From the NCBI RefSeq assembly GCF_002074055.1, contig NZ_CP014619.1, positions 2,232,001 to 2,296,000 on the forward strand: a DNA stretch of 64,000 bases, in the 5' to 3' direction. Source of the DNA: Frondihabitans sp. 762G35 (lineage in GTDB: Bacteria > Actinomycetota > Actinomycetes > Actinomycetales > Microbacteriaceae). The notes under the pieces were generated by a model, which was given only the letters and a program-made list of their open reading frames with translations, was not told the DNA's origin and did no database searches. A program made the translations under genes and the position numbers. Position 1 is the first letter of the stretch. The number at the start of each line of letters is the position of its first letter. Shown piece by piece: positions 18,637-26,811 of the stretch.

Positions 18637-19527
18637 TCAGCGTCCGGCAAGCGAACCGCCGATTCCACCGACGCTGAAGTACTTGTTGAGGAAGACGAAG
18701 AGGATGATCGGCGGCAGCATCATCACCACGGCGACGGCCATGACGAGGCCCCAGTTCGTCGCGTTCTGCTGGAAGAACGTCTCGAGACCCACGGGGAGCG
18801 TGTAGTTCGGGTCGGACCGCAGGAACACGACGGCGATCAGGTAGTCGTTCCAGGCGAGCAGGAACGAGAAGATCGCGGTCGACAGGATGCCCGGGAGCGC
18901 GTTCCGCAGCACGATGCGCGTGAACGAGCCGAAGAGCGAGGCGCCGTCCATCCAGGCCGCCTCCTCGAGGGCGATCGGGATCGAGTCGTAGTACGCCGCC
19001 ATCATCCAGATGGCGACGGACATCGTCGCCCCCACGTAGATGATCGTGACGCCGATGAGGTTGTCGACGAGACCGAGGTTCGCGAACAGGATGAACAGCG
19101 GGATGACCGCCGTCACGACCGGCAGCGACTGCACGACGAACAGGATCAGCGAGTAGCCCGAGACGAGCCTGTTCCGCGCCCGGGAGAGGACGTAGCCGGC
19201 AGGAGCCGCGACCGCCACCGCGATCACGACCGTCACGATCGTCACCGTCAGGCTGTTGCCCAGCCAGGTGAGCACCGCCGTCTGCGAGAAGACGTTGGCG
19301 AAGTTCTCGAGCGTGAACTTCGAGGTCGACGTCGACCCGAGGGCGGGCTGCACCGACAGGTAGAAGACCGCGATGATCGGGACGAGCACGATCGCCGTGA
19401 TGACCAGGATGAGGGCGAACCGGAACCAGCCTCCGCGACGTCGCAGATCCTGCGAGGTGACGCGTTTGGCGTCGGTGGTGACACCGGTCTGGAGGCGCGC
19501 GGTGCGCCGGACGGAGAGCGTGCTCAT
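18637..19527 (-). CDS. Carbohydrate ABC transporter permease (MalG-like)
   Basis: 296 residues with six membrane segments and the cytoplasmic EAA loop EEAAWMDGASLFGSF...LRNALPG that contacts the ATPase. ATG at 19527 overlaps the upstream permease stop by 4 bases. It pairs with that permease to form the channel of a CUT1-type sugar importer. No ATPase gene is present in the cluster. Confidence 0.94.
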   Translation of the reverse strand: MSTLSVRRTARLQTGVTTDAKRVTSQDLRRRGGWFRFALILVITAIVLVPIIAVFYLSVQPALGSTSTSKFTLENFANVFSQTAVLTWLGNSLTVTIVTVVIAVAVAAPAGYVLSRARNRLVSGYSLILFVVQSLPVVTAVIPLFILFANLGLVDNLIGVTIIYVGATMSVAIWMMAAYYDSIPIALEEAAWMDGASLFGSFTRIVLRNALPGILSTAIFSFLLAWNDYLIAVVFLRSDPNYTLPVGLETFFQQNATNWGLVMAVAVVMMLPPIILFVFLNKYFSVGGIGGSLAGR

Positions 19528-20504
19528 TCGACGTCCACCTTTCGGATCTGTCGGTACAGGACCACGGAGATGATGACCAGCACGGCCGTCATCAGGAAGG
19601 CGATGGCGACGCCCGGGCCCGTCTGGAAGTTCTGGAAGACGGTGAGGTAGGCCAGCACGACCAGGGACTGCGTCGCGTTGACGGGGCCACCGCCGGTGAG
19701 GAGGAAGATCGTCGGGAAGTCGTTGACGCAGAAGATCGTCATCAGGATCCAGGAGACGAACGTGGTGCGGGCGATCAGCGGCATCGTGATGAGCCGGAAC
19801 GACTGCCACTTGCCGGCGCCGTCGACCGTCGCCGCTTCGTAGACGTTGGTGTCGACCGACGCGAGCGCCGAGGACATCATCATCATCATGAACGGGAAGC
19901 TGATCCAGACCTTGAAGACGCAGACCGTGATCTGAGCGAGAACGGGATCGGCGAGGAAGAGGACGTTCCCGAGGCCGAGAGCCTGGGCCAGCATCGGCAG
20001 CGGGCTCTGCGGGGTGGCGACGAGCCAGTTCCACGACGTCGAGGAGACGACGATCGGCACGATCCACGGCAGCAGGAGGAGCACCTTGAAGAGGCCGCCG
20101 GCGGGGATGTGCGTGCGGAGCAGCAGCGCCAGGCCGAGGCCGACACCCCAGCTCCCGAACACGCCGACGACGGTGAAGATCACCGTGAACAGCGCGGCCT
20201 TGGCGAAGGCCGGGTCGCCGAGCACGTCGATGTAGTTCTGGAGCCCGACGAAGGGTCCCTGAGCCAGCAGCGTGCCGTTGTGCAGCGACTGGATGAAGGC
20301 GTAGATGACCGGGTAGAGGTTGATCAGCAGAAGCAGGATCAACGAGGGGAGCGCGAACGCGAGGAGCGTCAGGGTGCGCGCGCTGAACCGCTTGCGCTTC
20401 CGGATCGTGGGAGACCCCGGGCGGGGCCCGCCCGCCCCGGAGCCGGACATTCCGACTCCGCGGCGGGCGCGCTTCAGCTGTTCGCCAACACTACTTGCCG
20501 ACAT
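19524..20504 (-). CDS. Carbohydrate ABC transporter permease (MalF-like)
   Basis: 326 residues. A basic N-terminal tail (1-45) is followed by six membrane segments and the EAA loop EAATVDGAGKWQSFRLI. Partner of the downstream MalG-like permease. It lies 45 bases after the solute-binding protein gene in the standard binding protein-permease-permease order. Confidence 0.94.
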   Translation of the reverse strand: MSASSVGEQLKRARRGVGMSGSGAGGPRPGSPTIRKRKRFSARTLTLLAFALPSLILLLLINLYPVIYAFIQSLHNGTLLAQGPFVGLQNYIDVLGDPAFAKAALFTVIFTVVGVFGSWGVGLGLALLLRTHIPAGGLFKVLLLLPWIVPIVVSSTSWNWLVATPQSPLPMLAQALGLGNVLFLADPVLAQITVCVFKVWISFPFMMMMMSSALASVDTNVYEAATVDGAGKWQSFRLITMPLIARTTFVSWILMTIFCVNDFPTIFLLTGGGPVNATQSLVVLAYLTVFQNFQTGPGVAIAFLMTAVLVIISVVLYRQIRKVDVE

Positions 20505-20549
20505 TGTTCATTCCTTCGAGCGACCGGACACGTGAGGGCGAAGCAGTCA

Positions 20550-21860
20550 TCAGGAGGACTTGATCGCGGCCTGGAGCGCGGTCAGCGCCGCCTTGGCCGT
20601 GGTCTTGCCGCCGAGGATGGACTGCGTGAAGGTCGACATCGCGGGGGTGCCGTCGACCGCCGTGACACCGAGGAACAGCGCGTCGCTGCCCGGGGCGGCC
20701 CAGGTCTTCGAGATGGGCTGCCACTCCTTGATGATCTTGACGTTGGTGGCGTTCGCCTGGAACTCCGGCGTCTCGGTGATCGACTTGAGGGGCGGCAGGC
20801 CGATGCCGGTGTTCTGGGTCCAGAGCGGCTTCATGTTCTGGTAGTAGTACGTGAGGAACGCCTCCGAGCCCTTCTGGCTGGGGGTGTTCTTGTACATCAT
20901 GATGTTGTTCGGGAAGTAGAGCGCACCCTTCTTGCCCGAGGGGCCGGTGAGGGGGCTCGGCACGTCGAGGTCGGTGAGCGCGTCGCCGCCGACGTTCTGC
21001 GCCAGGCCGGCGCCGTCCCAGCCCATGCCGAACTTCTTGGCCTTCCACTGGCTCTGGATGTTCGCGCTCGTGTAGGTCGCGCTGGCCGGGTCGACGTAGC
21101 CGTTCTTGACGAGCGACAGGACCCACTCCATGGCCTCGATGTTCTCGGCCGTGACGCAGTTGGCCTTCTGGTCGGCGTCGAAGAGTCCGCCGCCGTTGTT
21201 GATCATGTGGCTGACCAGGATGTGGCTGCCGGTGAAGTTGCCGGCGCCGGAGCCGAGGCCGTAACCGTAGACGCCGATCTTCTTGAGCGCCGCGCAGGCG
21301 TCGGAGTAGCTCTGCCAGTCGGTCGGGACGGTCGCCCCGGCCTTCTCGAGAAGCGACTTGCTGTACCACATGACGCGCATGTCGAGGTTGTAGGGGACGG
21401 CCGCGTAGCCCTTGCTGACCTTCAGCGTGTCGACGAGTCCCGGGAGGAAGTCGTCGTAGATGCCGTTCTTCTTCCAGGTCTCGAGGAGGTTGTCGGCGTA
21501 GGCGATCTTGCCCTGGTCCTCGAACTGGAAGGCCTGGGTACCGCCGCCGGACGAGACGGCCGGGCCCGTGTTGGAGGCGATGGCCGACGAGAACGACTGG
21601 GTGAAGTTGGCCCACTGGATGACCTGGTAGCTCGCCGGGCCGACGCCCGAGGCGGGCTTGTAGGCCGTGGTGATCTTCTTGTCGAGGACGTTGAACTGGG
21701 TGTTGCCCCAGGGCATGTTCCAGAACTTGATGGTTCCGGTCGCGCCGCCGGACGATCCCCCGGAGGAGCAGGCCGCGAGGAGCGCAACGGCGCTCACGCC
21801 GGTGGCGGCTCCGAGGAACGTCCGCCGAGAGAAGGCCGAACCTGTGATTTCAGATGGCAT
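20550..21860 (-). CDS. Extracellular sugar-binding lipoprotein of an ABC importer
   Basis: 436 residues. The N-terminus combines a twin-arginine-like SRRTFLG motif (11-17) with a lipobox LLAAC giving lipidated C31, so it is probably exported (perhaps by Tat) and anchored to the outer membrane face. The remainder follows the family 1 solute-binding fold for oligosaccharides. First gene of the transporter operon; about 310 bases of regulatory DNA lie upstream. Confidence 0.93.
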   Translation of the reverse strand: MPSEITGSAFSRRTFLGAATGVSAVALLAACSSGGSSGGATGTIKFWNMPWGNTQFNVLDKKITTAYKPASGVGPASYQVIQWANFTQSFSSAIASNTGPAVSSGGGTQAFQFEDQGKIAYADNLLETWKKNGIYDDFLPGLVDTLKVSKGYAAVPYNLDMRVMWYSKSLLEKAGATVPTDWQSYSDACAALKKIGVYGYGLGSGAGNFTGSHILVSHMINNGGGLFDADQKANCVTAENIEAMEWVLSLVKNGYVDPASATYTSANIQSQWKAKKFGMGWDGAGLAQNVGGDALTDLDVPSPLTGPSGKKGALYFPNNIMMYKNTPSQKGSEAFLTYYYQNMKPLWTQNTGIGLPPLKSITETPEFQANATNVKIIKEWQPISKTWAAPGSDALFLGVTAVDGTPAMSTFTQSILGGKTTAKAALTALQAAIKSS

Positions 21861-22174
21861 GGTCAGTGTCCTTTCGAACGGCGGCAGCTCTGCCGGCGTT
21901 GCGCTTACTCTTCGTTGAATAAAAACTTTCGGGCCGTTTCGACTCCGGAGGAGCCGTTTCCAAGCCCGGGTAACCAGGTGCTGGCATCATCTTCACCGAA
22001 GTGATCGGTCAAGTCAACGCCATTTTGCGGGGATTATCGGATCGTTATCTAGAAATCGGTCGAAGTGCTGCGAGGCCTTCGGCAGCCCTCGATCCACGAA
22101 AGTTTCGTTGGCAGTTCGCGTGAATATCGTCCCGGGGGACGACCGCACGGGGCGGCCGCCCCCAGCAGGGCGGC
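21861..22174 (-). promoter_or_regulatory. Non-coding region upstream of the sugar transporter operon
   Basis: No gene is apparent in these 314 bases. They hold AT-rich DNA (about 21910-21930) where the promoter should be, GAAACGGC twice on the minus strand about 20 bases apart (21937-21965), a perfect 13-bp palindrome ACGAAAGTTTCGT at 22096-22108, and a terminator-like hairpin for the upstream gene at 22154-22175. Part of the palindrome (CGAAAGTTT) recurs on the minus strand near 21926-21934. LacI or ROK operators are likely here but not proven. Confidence 0.45.
22096..22108. promoter_or_regulatory. Perfect 13-bp palindrome, candidate regulator operator
   Basis: ACGAAA-G-TTTCGT, symmetric about one base, in the intergenic region of the sugar locus. 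Size and symmetry suit a LacI-family operator; the binding protein is inferred. Confidence 0.5.
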
Positions 22175-22175
22175 C
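22154..22175 (-). terminator. Terminator-like hairpin after the second Gfo/Idh/MocA gene
   Basis: GGCCGCCC pairs with GGGCGGCC around a 6-base loop immediately past the stop codon. There is no T-run, so function is uncertain. Confidence 0.4.
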
Positions 22176-23323
22176 TAGGCGAGGGTCGGGACCGAAGGGT
22201 CCCAGCTCTCGGGCAGGTCGGGGGTCGGTTCGAGCGAGGACTCCACGACGACCGTCTCGCCGCGCGAGGCCGACTCGTCGAGCGAGACCATGATGTCGAG
22301 GACGTGGAAGGCGAGCTCGCCGGGGACGCGCTCGCGCCGCCCCTCGCGAATGGCCTGGGCGAGCTCGGCGACCCCGGTCCCGCGGCTGAAGGTGGAGCCG
22401 GTTGCCGGGATCGTCTCCGGCTCGTCGGCACCCGTGTGGACGATCGTGTCGCCCTCGAACATGTTCGGGTCGGGGAAGACCGCGGTGCCCTCGGTACCGG
22501 AGATCTCGACGAAACCGGCCCGTTCCAGCTTCGAGTCGAAGCTGAAGACGCTCTGCGCGCTGGCCCCGCTCTCGAACTGGATCAGAGCCGTGACGTTCGT
22601 CGGAACCTCGACCGGGAAGACGGTCCCGGCCTTCGGGCCGGAGCCGATCACCCGGGTGTCGTGCGCCTTCGAGGCGGCCGCCGTGACCTTGGCCACGGGA
22701 CCGAAGACCTGCACGAGCGTCGTCAGGTAGTAGGGGCCGATGTCGAACATCGGGCCGCCGCCGCGAGCGAAGAGGAACTCGGGGCTCGGGTGCCACGACT
22801 CCGGGCCGGGGCTCTGGAAGAGGGTGAGGCCGGTCTGGGGCGTCCCGATCTTGCCGCTGCGGATCGTGCGGAGCCCGGTCTGGAGGCCCGCCCCGAGGAA
22901 GGTGTCCGGCGCGACCGCGACGCGGACGCCGCGATCCTTCGCGGCCTGCAGGAGCCGCCTCCCGCTCTCGCGGTCCAGCGCGTAGGGCTTCTCGCCCCAG
23001 ACGTGCTTCCCGGCCTCGACGGCGCGGAGGGCCACCTCCACGTGCGCCGCGGGGATGGTCAGGTTGACCACGATCTCGACGTCGTCGTGAGCGAGGAGAT
23101 CGTCGACCGAACCCGATCCTGCGATGCCCCACTTCTCGGCCTGGGCGGCTGCGCGGGCCTCGTCGAGGTCGGCGATGAAGAGCACGCGGAGGTCGGGGAA
23201 CTTCGTGAGGTTGCCCAGGTACTGGTCGCTGATGACGCCGGCCCCGATGACGCCCACGCCCACGGGGCCGGTGCGACCCTCGCTCGCGACGCCGCGGACG
23301 GCGTTCGTCGTCGTGTCGGTCAC
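22175..23323 (-). CDS. Gfo/Idh/MocA-family oxidoreductase (second copy)
   Basis: 382 residues. Rossmann motif VGVIGAGVISDQY (about 23-35) and the EKPYALDRESG lysine motif place it in the same family as the 16784-17881 product, with which it shares overall layout but is clearly diverged. ATG overlaps the stop of the isomerase gene by 4 bases, so the two are coupled. Inferred role: NAD(P)-dependent oxidation or reduction of a sugar or inositol intermediate. Confidence 0.9.
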   Translation of the reverse strand: MTDTTTNAVRGVASEGRTGPVGVGVIGAGVISDQYLGNLTKFPDLRVLFIADLDEARAAAQAEKWGIAGSGSVDDLLAHDDVEIVVNLTIPAAHVEVALRAVEAGKHVWGEKPYALDRESGRRLLQAAKDRGVRVAVAPDTFLGAGLQTGLRTIRSGKIGTPQTGLTLFQSPGPESWHPSPEFLFARGGGPMFDIGPYYLTTLVQVFGPVAKVTAAASKAHDTRVIGSGPKAGTVFPVEVPTNVTALIQFESGASAQSVFSFDSKLERAGFVEISGTEGTAVFPDPNMFEGDTIVHTGADEPETIPATGSTFSRGTGVAELAQAIREGRRERVPGELAFHVLDIMVSLDESASRGETVVVESSLEPTPDLPESWDPSVPTLA

Positions 23324-24060
23324 GCGCGGACACCCTCGAGGAAGGCGACGCTGTCGCTAAGCGCGGTGAAGAGGTCGCCGTTGGAGTCGTCGAGCTCGAC
23401 GACGGGCAGGGCCTGCCGAGCGGCGGCCAGGATGTCGCGGATCGGCATGTCGCCGCGTCCGACGGCGACCTGGTCTTTGTTCTCCTTGGTCTTCGGGCCG
23501 TCCTTGACGTGGAGGAACTGGACCTTGTCGCCCAGGCGAGCCAGCAGCTCCGGGGCGTTCTGCCCGCCGACCTCGACCCAGTAGGTGTCGACCTCGAGGA
23601 CGACGTTCGCGGGCAGCACCGCGGCGAAGACCTCGAGCGCCGGGGTCCCGTCGATGAGGTTCTCGAGCTCGAAGGCGTGGTTGTGGTAACCGACGGTGAG
23701 GTCGTGGAGAGCGGCCTGGTCGGCGATCTCGCCGAGCTCGCGGGCGATGCCCTCGACATCCTCCCGCGTGATCCAGCGGGTCTCGTCGATGTGCGGGTCG
23801 ATGATCGTCTTCACGCCCAGCCGCGTGGCGGCGGCGAAGATGGGCTCGAGGTCCTGGCCGATGAGCTTCACGTGCGCGCTCGGAGCGGTGAGGCCGTTGG
23901 CGGGCAGGTGCTCGGCGTACTCGTCGACGCGCTCGACGAACGAGTAGGGCTCCACCTGTGTGAATCCGATCTCGGCGATGCGGGCCAGAGTGCCCGGAAG
24001 GTCTTCTGCGATGGCGTCGCGGACGGTGTAGAGCTGAACCGAGAGTGGAACCTGAGTCAC
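23320..24060 (-). CDS. Sugar phosphate isomerase/epimerase-like TIM-barrel protein
   Basis: 246 residues of the AP endonuclease family 2 / xylose isomerase-like barrel: QLYTVRDAIAEDLPGTLARIAEIGFTQVE at the N-terminus, YHNHAFE in the middle and HVKDG near the end, which provide Glu/His/Asp metal ligands. Relatives include epimerases, IolE/IolI and enzymes that cleave 3-keto-glycosides. First gene of a two-gene operon with the oxidoreductase; a strong promoter is at 24108-24136. Confidence 0.88.
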   Translation of the reverse strand: MTQVPLSVQLYTVRDAIAEDLPGTLARIAEIGFTQVEPYSFVERVDEYAEHLPANGLTAPSAHVKLIGQDLEPIFAAATRLGVKTIIDPHIDETRWITREDVEGIARELGEIADQAALHDLTVGYHNHAFELENLIDGTPALEVFAAVLPANVVLEVDTYWVEVGGQNAPELLARLGDKVQFLHVKDGPKTKENKDQVAVGRGDMPIRDILAAARQALPVVELDDSNGDLFTALSDSVAFLEGVRA

Positions 24061-24084
24061 GAGGGAGTTCTCCTAATCGAGTGA

Positions 24085-24102
24085 GCGGTCTTCGCTGACC
24101 GC
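24085..24102. promoter_or_regulatory. Operator-like inverted repeat at the isomerase transcription start
   Basis: GCGGTC-TTCGCT-GACCGC, a perfect 6+6 inverted repeat placed over the expected +1 region of the minus-strand promoter. GTGAG/CTCAC flank it more loosely. A site for the divergent ROK regulator is inferred. Confidence 0.5.
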
Positions 24103-24107
24103 GTCTC

Positions 24108-24136
24108 ACGATAGGACCACTTCTGTCGAGGGTCAA
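24108..24136 (-). promoter_or_regulatory. Promoter of the isomerase-oxidoreductase operon
   Basis: Minus-strand TTGACC (24136-24131) and TATCGT (24113-24108) with an exact 17-base spacer, the best-formed sigma-A promoter in the window. Confidence 0.7.
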
Positions 24137-24144
24137 GCAAAAGG

Positions 24145-24160
24145 TGTCGGCCTGTCGACA
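24145..24160. promoter_or_regulatory. Second inverted repeat in the divergent ROK/isomerase region
   Basis: TGTCG-GCCTGT-CGACA lies between the two divergent promoters. CTGTCGA also occurs at 24123-24129, giving a direct repeat. Candidate operator; the factor is not known. Confidence 0.4.
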
Positions 24161-24202
24161 TCTTTGGCTGTGTCCGCGCGGAAGCTGTGATTTACTCCTC
24201 TC

Positions 24203-25393
24203 ATGTCAGACGCGCTCCGCACGTCGGTCCTCGGAACGACGGGGGCGGGCGACCTCTTCCAGCTCCTCCGCGACGGGCGTCCCCGGACGAGGGCGGAACT
24301 CTCCGCGATGACCGGGCTCGCCCGATCCACCATCGGCCTGCGCCTCGACGCGCTCACCCAGCTGGGCCTGATCGGGCCCGTCGCCGACGCGGTGTCGACC
24401 GGTGGCCGTCCGCCCTCGCGCGTGGCCCTGCTGCCCTCCGCCCGGGTCGTGCTCGCCGCCGACCTCGGCGCGAGCCACGCCCACGTCGCCCTAACCGACC
24501 TGATGGGCCGCGAACTCGTCAGCCACCGCGAGAAGCTCGAGATCGGGCTCGGCCCGGAGCCGGTGCTCACCTGGATGGTCGAGCACGTCGATCTGCTGCT
24601 CGCCGAGCTCGGCAAGGAGCGCGCCGATCTGATCGCGGCCGGCATCGGGCTCCCCGGCCCGGTCGAGTTCAGCACCGGTCGCCCCGTCAACCCGCCGATC
24701 ATGCCGGGCTGGGACGCCTTCGACGTACCGACCTGGGTCCAGCAGCACATCGACGTGCCCGTCTTCGTCGACAACGACGTCAACATCATGGCGCTCGGCG
24801 AGAGGCAGCATTCCTGGCCGGGCGTCGACCACCTCTTCTTCCTGAAGGTCGCCACCGGGATCGGGTCCGGCATCATCTCCGGCGGCCTCCTGCAGCGCGG
24901 CGCCCAGGGCATCGCCGGCGACATCGGCCACATCCCCGTCGCCCGGGCCGTCGGCATCGCCTGCCGCTGCGGCAACACGGGGTGCCTCGAGGCCGTCGCC
25001 GCCGGCCCCGCGATCGCGCAGGGCCTGCGCCACCTCGGCCGCGACGTCACCACGGGGGCGGAGGTCGTCGAGCTCGTGCGCCGGGGCGACATCGAGGCGG
25101 TCCGCGCCGTTCGGCAGGCGGGGCGCGACATCGGTGAGGTCCTCACCACCTGCGTGAACCTCATCAACCCGTCCGTCATCGCCATCGGGGGATCGATGGC
25201 CGAGGCGGGCGAGCATCTCCTGGCCGGGGTGCGCGAGGTCGTCTACTCGCGGTCGATGCCCCTGGCGACGGAGCACCTCACCATCGTGCAGTCCCGGGCG
25301 GCGGAGAACGCCGCGATCCTGGGGGCCAGCATGCTGGCGATCCACCACGCCCTCTCCCCCGCCGGGCTCGACACGCTCGCCGCCGCGACCTGA
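24203..25393 (+). CDS. ROK-family transcriptional regulator
   Basis: 396 residues. An N-terminal winged helix-turn-helix (about 12-65, with RPRTRAELSAMTGLARSTIG) is joined to a sugar-kinase-like ROK domain: DLGASHAHVAL phosphate loop, NDVNIMALGE, and the zinc-binding CRCGNTGCLE motif. Such NagC/XylR-type repressors sense a sugar. It is transcribed divergently from the isomerase operon and probably controls it and perhaps the importer. TTTACT lies 6 bases before the ATG, suggesting a leaderless mRNA. Confidence 0.93.
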   Translation: MSDALRTSVLGTTGAGDLFQLLRDGRPRTRAELSAMTGLARSTIGLRLDALTQLGLIGPVADAVSTGGRPPSRVALLPSARVVLAADLGASHAHVALTDLMGRELVSHREKLEIGLGPEPVLTWMVEHVDLLLAELGKERADLIAAGIGLPGPVEFSTGRPVNPPIMPGWDAFDVPTWVQQHIDVPVFVDNDVNIMALGERQHSWPGVDHLFFLKVATGIGSGIISGGLLQRGAQGIAGDIGHIPVARAVGIACRCGNTGCLEAVAAGPAIAQGLRHLGRDVTTGAEVVELVRRGDIEAVRAVRQAGRDIGEVLTTCVNLINPSVIAIGGSMAEAGEHLLAGVREVVYSRSMPLATEHLTIVQSRAAENAAILGASMLAIHHALSPAGLDTLAAAT

Positions 25394-25433
25394 TCCTGCC
25401 ACCGGAACGCCGCCGGCGAGAGAGAATGGTGGG

Positions 25434-26054
25434 GTGACCCTCGTGCAGCCGACCCTCTCCCTCTGGGACGAGCCCGACCCTGCCGAGCACCACACCGGTC
25501 GCATCCTCGCCGACTCCACGGATCGCATCGCCTGGCTCCGAGCGCGCAGCACGGGGATCACGGCGACCGACGTGGCCCGGCTCTCGAGCGCCGCGGCGAT
25601 CCAGGCGGTCGTGATCGACAAGCTCTACGGCTCCGGGTTCGCCGGGAACGCCTACACCGACCACGGGCGCGCCCGTGAGCCGGAGATCGCGCGCTGGGTC
25701 GAGAGGCACCACTCGATCGCGCCCAGCAGCAAGCTCTTCCACTCGCGTCACCGCAAGCAGCACCTGGCGACGCCCGACGGCGTGGGGCAGCGGCCCGACG
25801 GCACCGTCGTTCTCGCCGAGATCAAGACGACCAAGAAGGAGTGGCGGAGCATCCCGCGCTCCTATCTCCGCCAGGTGTGGTGGCAGCAGTACGTGCTCGG
25901 CGCCGAGCGCACCCTCGTGGTCTGGGAGCAGCACGTCGACTTCGTCCCGATGTCAGGCGATCCGCACTGCCAGTGGGTCGAGCGCGACGACAACGAGATC
26001 CACCGCCTGGTGACGCTCGCCGATCAGGTGCTGGAGACGCTCGCCCGGTCGTGA
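25434..26054 (+). CDS. YqaJ-type exonuclease/recombinase domain protein
   Basis: 206 residues. Motifs of the YqaJ/lambda-exonuclease branch of PD-(D/E)XK nucleases occur in order: GITATDVARL, GRAREPEIARW, LATPDGV and EIKTTKK, giving the Glu, Asp and Glu-x-Lys of the active site. Phage relatives digest double-stranded DNA for single-strand annealing. No phage genes surround it, so here it appears to be a resident chromosomal gene. A GTG start at 25434 with GAGAAT 6 bases upstream suggests leaderless transcription. Its 3' end overlaps the convergent gene by 31 bases. Confidence 0.8.
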   Translation: MTLVQPTLSLWDEPDPAEHHTGRILADSTDRIAWLRARSTGITATDVARLSSAAAIQAVVIDKLYGSGFAGNAYTDHGRAREPEIARWVERHHSIAPSSKLFHSRHRKQHLATPDGVGQRPDGTVVLAEIKTTKKEWRSIPRSYLRQVWWQQYVLGAERTLVVWEQHVDFVPMSGDPHCQWVERDDNEIHRLVTLADQVLETLARS

Positions 26055-26680
26055 CGGACCGCCTCGGCCCCCTCGGGTCGCAGGATGCGGAACCGGCTCG
26101 TCCAGATCACCAGCGCGCTCATCCCGATGATGAACGCCGTGATGGCGACGCAGTAGATGGCGACACCGCCCGCACCCAGCACCGTGACGTTGAGGAACGG
26201 GTAGGGCACGAAGCTCTGGCCCCGCAGGAGCGTCGCGATCAGCCAGACGATCGGATAGACCAGGAAGATCCAGAGTCGCCGCCAGGCGATCGGCGGCCGG
26301 TCGCCGAAGAGGATCCACTGCAGCACCGCGAAGAGCGGGATCCATTTGTGGAGGATGTCGTTCGACCACGGAACGTTGAAATCGCCCGCGGGCAGGTTGG
26401 CCAGGAGCAGGTTGTAGACGACGCCCGTCGTGGCGAGGTACGTCGTGGTCGCGCCTCGCACGACGACGAGCCACTCGGGCTGCTCTCTCCGCCGGAAGCC
26501 GTACACGGCGGTGATCGCGAACGCCACGGCGATGAGCAGATTGCTCTGGATCGTGAAGTAGCCGAAGAAGTTGAAGAAGAAGTACTTGGTGTCCTTCATC
26601 GCCTCGACCCACTGGGCCACCACGGCGACGACGATCGCCACGGCGGCGACCAGTCGCAAAACGGCGAACAGCGTTCTCAT
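26024..26680 (-). CDS. Pr6Pr-family (FAR-17a/AIG1-like) integral membrane protein
   Basis: 218 residues with about six membrane segments. FGYFTIQSNLL near residue 40 and DILHKWIPLFAVLQW (about 125-140) with a later PYPFLN are characteristic of the Pr6Pr family, whose function in bacteria is unknown; eukaryotic relatives (AIG1/ADTRP) hydrolyse fatty-acid esters of hydroxy fatty acids. The Thr and His of FTIQ and LHKW are the residues implicated there. It ends inside the 3' end of the convergent YqaJ gene. Confidence 0.8.
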   Translation of the reverse strand: MRTLFAVLRLVAAVAIVVAVVAQWVEAMKDTKYFFFNFFGYFTIQSNLLIAVAFAITAVYGFRRREQPEWLVVVRGATTTYLATTGVVYNLLLANLPAGDFNVPWSNDILHKWIPLFAVLQWILFGDRPPIAWRRLWIFLVYPIVWLIATLLRGQSFVPYPFLNVTVLGAGGVAIYCVAITAFIIGMSALVIWTSRFRILRPEGAEAVRHDRASVSST

Positions 26681-26811
26681 CCGTTGAGAGTACCCATAGT
26701 TTCCTCGTCAGTGACACCCCGGAAACACATCGGAATCATCCCGGCCCTTTACTGAAGGAACGCAACGCGCCTGACCCGACAGCCGCATCCCGCAACCACG
26801 GAAGGCCAGCG

